From UTCFX2 sp963788305 (GTDB lineage Bacteria; Chloroflexota; Anaerolineae; Anaerolineales; UBA4823): DNA of 64,000 bases. The DNA is taken from assembly GCA_963788305.1 (NCBI GenBank), contig CAWBGK010000011.1:372001-436000 (forward strand). The letters are read 5' to 3'. The notes beneath the pieces were generated by a model that worked only from the letters and a program-made list of their open reading frames with translations, was not told the DNA's origin and did not search any database. Made by a program: the position numbers and the translations under genes. Each line of letters begins with the position of its first letter. Positions within the stretch are counted from its first letter, which is position 1. Positions 63,341 to 64,000 of the stretch are shown in pieces.

Positions 63341-63416
63341 CGCGATTAAATCCTGGCATTGGTTGTTATCTTAAACTTGTCAGAAGCAACTCTTACCATG
63401 TTCCCCTGCAGGCCAG

Positions 63417-64000
63417 TTAAGACCGTCCTCCCGGCGTGCGGCTGGTATATTTCTTCATCGCTCGGTCGATATGAAAACGAATTCCTGATAGTTGTAACAT
63501 AGAATGATTGTATTGGGAGGAATTGCCACCACTCTGGTTCTGAGCATCCTCCATGAGGAACCTATGGTATTCAATTTCCTGGTTTATTTTTGTCCGCCTT
63601 AAATCAAGCAATCCGCGCATCAGGTCTTCCAGGACACGATCCTCGTTTGGGTCAATCCTGGTTGTCCTTTCAAGCAGGCTGTCCGCCAGCTCCATCAGAG
63701 GCAGCGAAAGGTTATTGAAAACATAATTCAATGGCTCGGCAAGATCTTGATCTACCGCCTCCTGAAGACGGCACAAGATCGCCTGATGATCAGAATGGTC
63801 GAAATCAACCGTCGACAGCCTGGCCAAACCTTCCTCCTGGAGCCGGCGATCGACCTGATAAAGCAAACCCGGACGTCGCAGCAAAATTCCCATGCAATGA
63901 GCTTCTAAGGCATAGCTGTTCAGGGATGTTGTCTTCTGCTGCACCGGCTGAGGCGTATCAGCTGATGCTGGAGAAATCTTCCGACTAGTTTGGCGGCGGC
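63417..64000 (-). CDS. dnaG: DNA primase DnaG, C-terminal part
   Basis: The visible 194 residues are open to the right edge, so only the 3' end of the gene is in the window. They hold the C-terminal helicase-binding region: a linker (S-P-A-S-A-D-T-P-Q-P), then L-E-A-H-C-M-G-I-L-L-R-R-P-G-L-L, D-F-D-H-S-D-H-Q-A-I-L, and a helical end. The GTG at 63944 is internal. The match to DnaG rests on the C-terminal domain pattern and on the position directly before rpoD. Confidence 0.82.
   Translation of the reverse strand, partial: RRQTSRKISPASADTPQPVQQKTTSLNSYALEAHCMGILLRRPGLLYQVDRRLQEEGLARLSTVDFDHSDHQAILCRLQEAVDQDLAEPLNYVFNNLSLPLMELADSLLERTTRIDPNEDRVLEDLMRGLLDLRRTKINQEIEYHRFLMEDAQNQSGGNSSQYNHSMLQLSGIRFHIDRAMKKYTSRTPGGRS

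Overview
The window is a stretch of about 64 kb from a bacterial chromosome, most likely a Chloroflexota (Anaerolineae-like) organism. This placement is inferred from the complete 14-gene nuoA-N cluster directly downstream of dnaG-rpoD, an unusually large SecA, NBR1-Ig-like and TPR lipoproteins with Thr/Pro-rich stalks, and giant beta-helix surface proteins. No rRNA, tRNA or integrase gene was found. Nearly all genes lie on the minus strand.

Layout. 1-5.2 kb: the N-terminus of SbcC, a small EF-Tu-domain-II-like gene, lutA and a fused lutBC (plus strand), and two tandem arfB-type genes, one lacking the GGQ region. 6-14.8 kb: one giant exported protein of about 2,900 aa (signal peptide, beta-helix repeats, PPC domain, gingipain-like C25 peptidase, three PKD domains), broken in the raw sequence by three single-base insertions. 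14.8-23.7 kb: a conflict/signalling island. It holds a TIR + double cyclase-like + STAND ATPase + TPR protein (soluble-adenylyl-cyclase-like layout), a DUF4062 fragment, a SLOG-domain gene, an AAA+ protein with two RyR domains, and a two-repeat relic of a type I-E-like CRISPR array. 24-28.9 kb: secA and a nitroreductase. 29-37.2 kb: a nucleobase-type cluster (two intact adenine deaminases and one beheaded copy, a creatininase-family protein, a SUMF1-domain lipoprotein, a UroD/MtaA-like protein, a TudS-like desulfidase and a truncated zinc-ribbon ORF). 37.5-44.1 kb: a lipoprotein gene on the plus strand, then a likely minus-strand operon prfA-prmC-ydcF-coaBC-peroxiredoxin/glutaredoxin-ADP-ribosylglycohydrolase. 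44.2-46.2 kb: an exported protein and a TPR lipoprotein with clear promoters and terminators. 46.4-61.5 kb: nuoN to nuoA. 61.7-64 kb: rpoD and the 3' part of dnaG.

The most striking item is the peroxiredoxin-glutaredoxin gene at 39215-39994. Its reading frame is intact except for one in-frame TGA placed exactly at the peroxidatic cysteine, and a hairpin that fits the bacterial SECIS rules follows it. It is therefore read here as a selenoprotein.

A caution for the whole window: about two dozen reading frames, including essential genes (nuoG, nuoM, nuoN, coaBC, prmC), are broken by single-base indels, mostly one extra base and often in a homopolymer run. This looks like sequencing or assembly error, so these genes are annotated as single composite genes where the repair is obvious.
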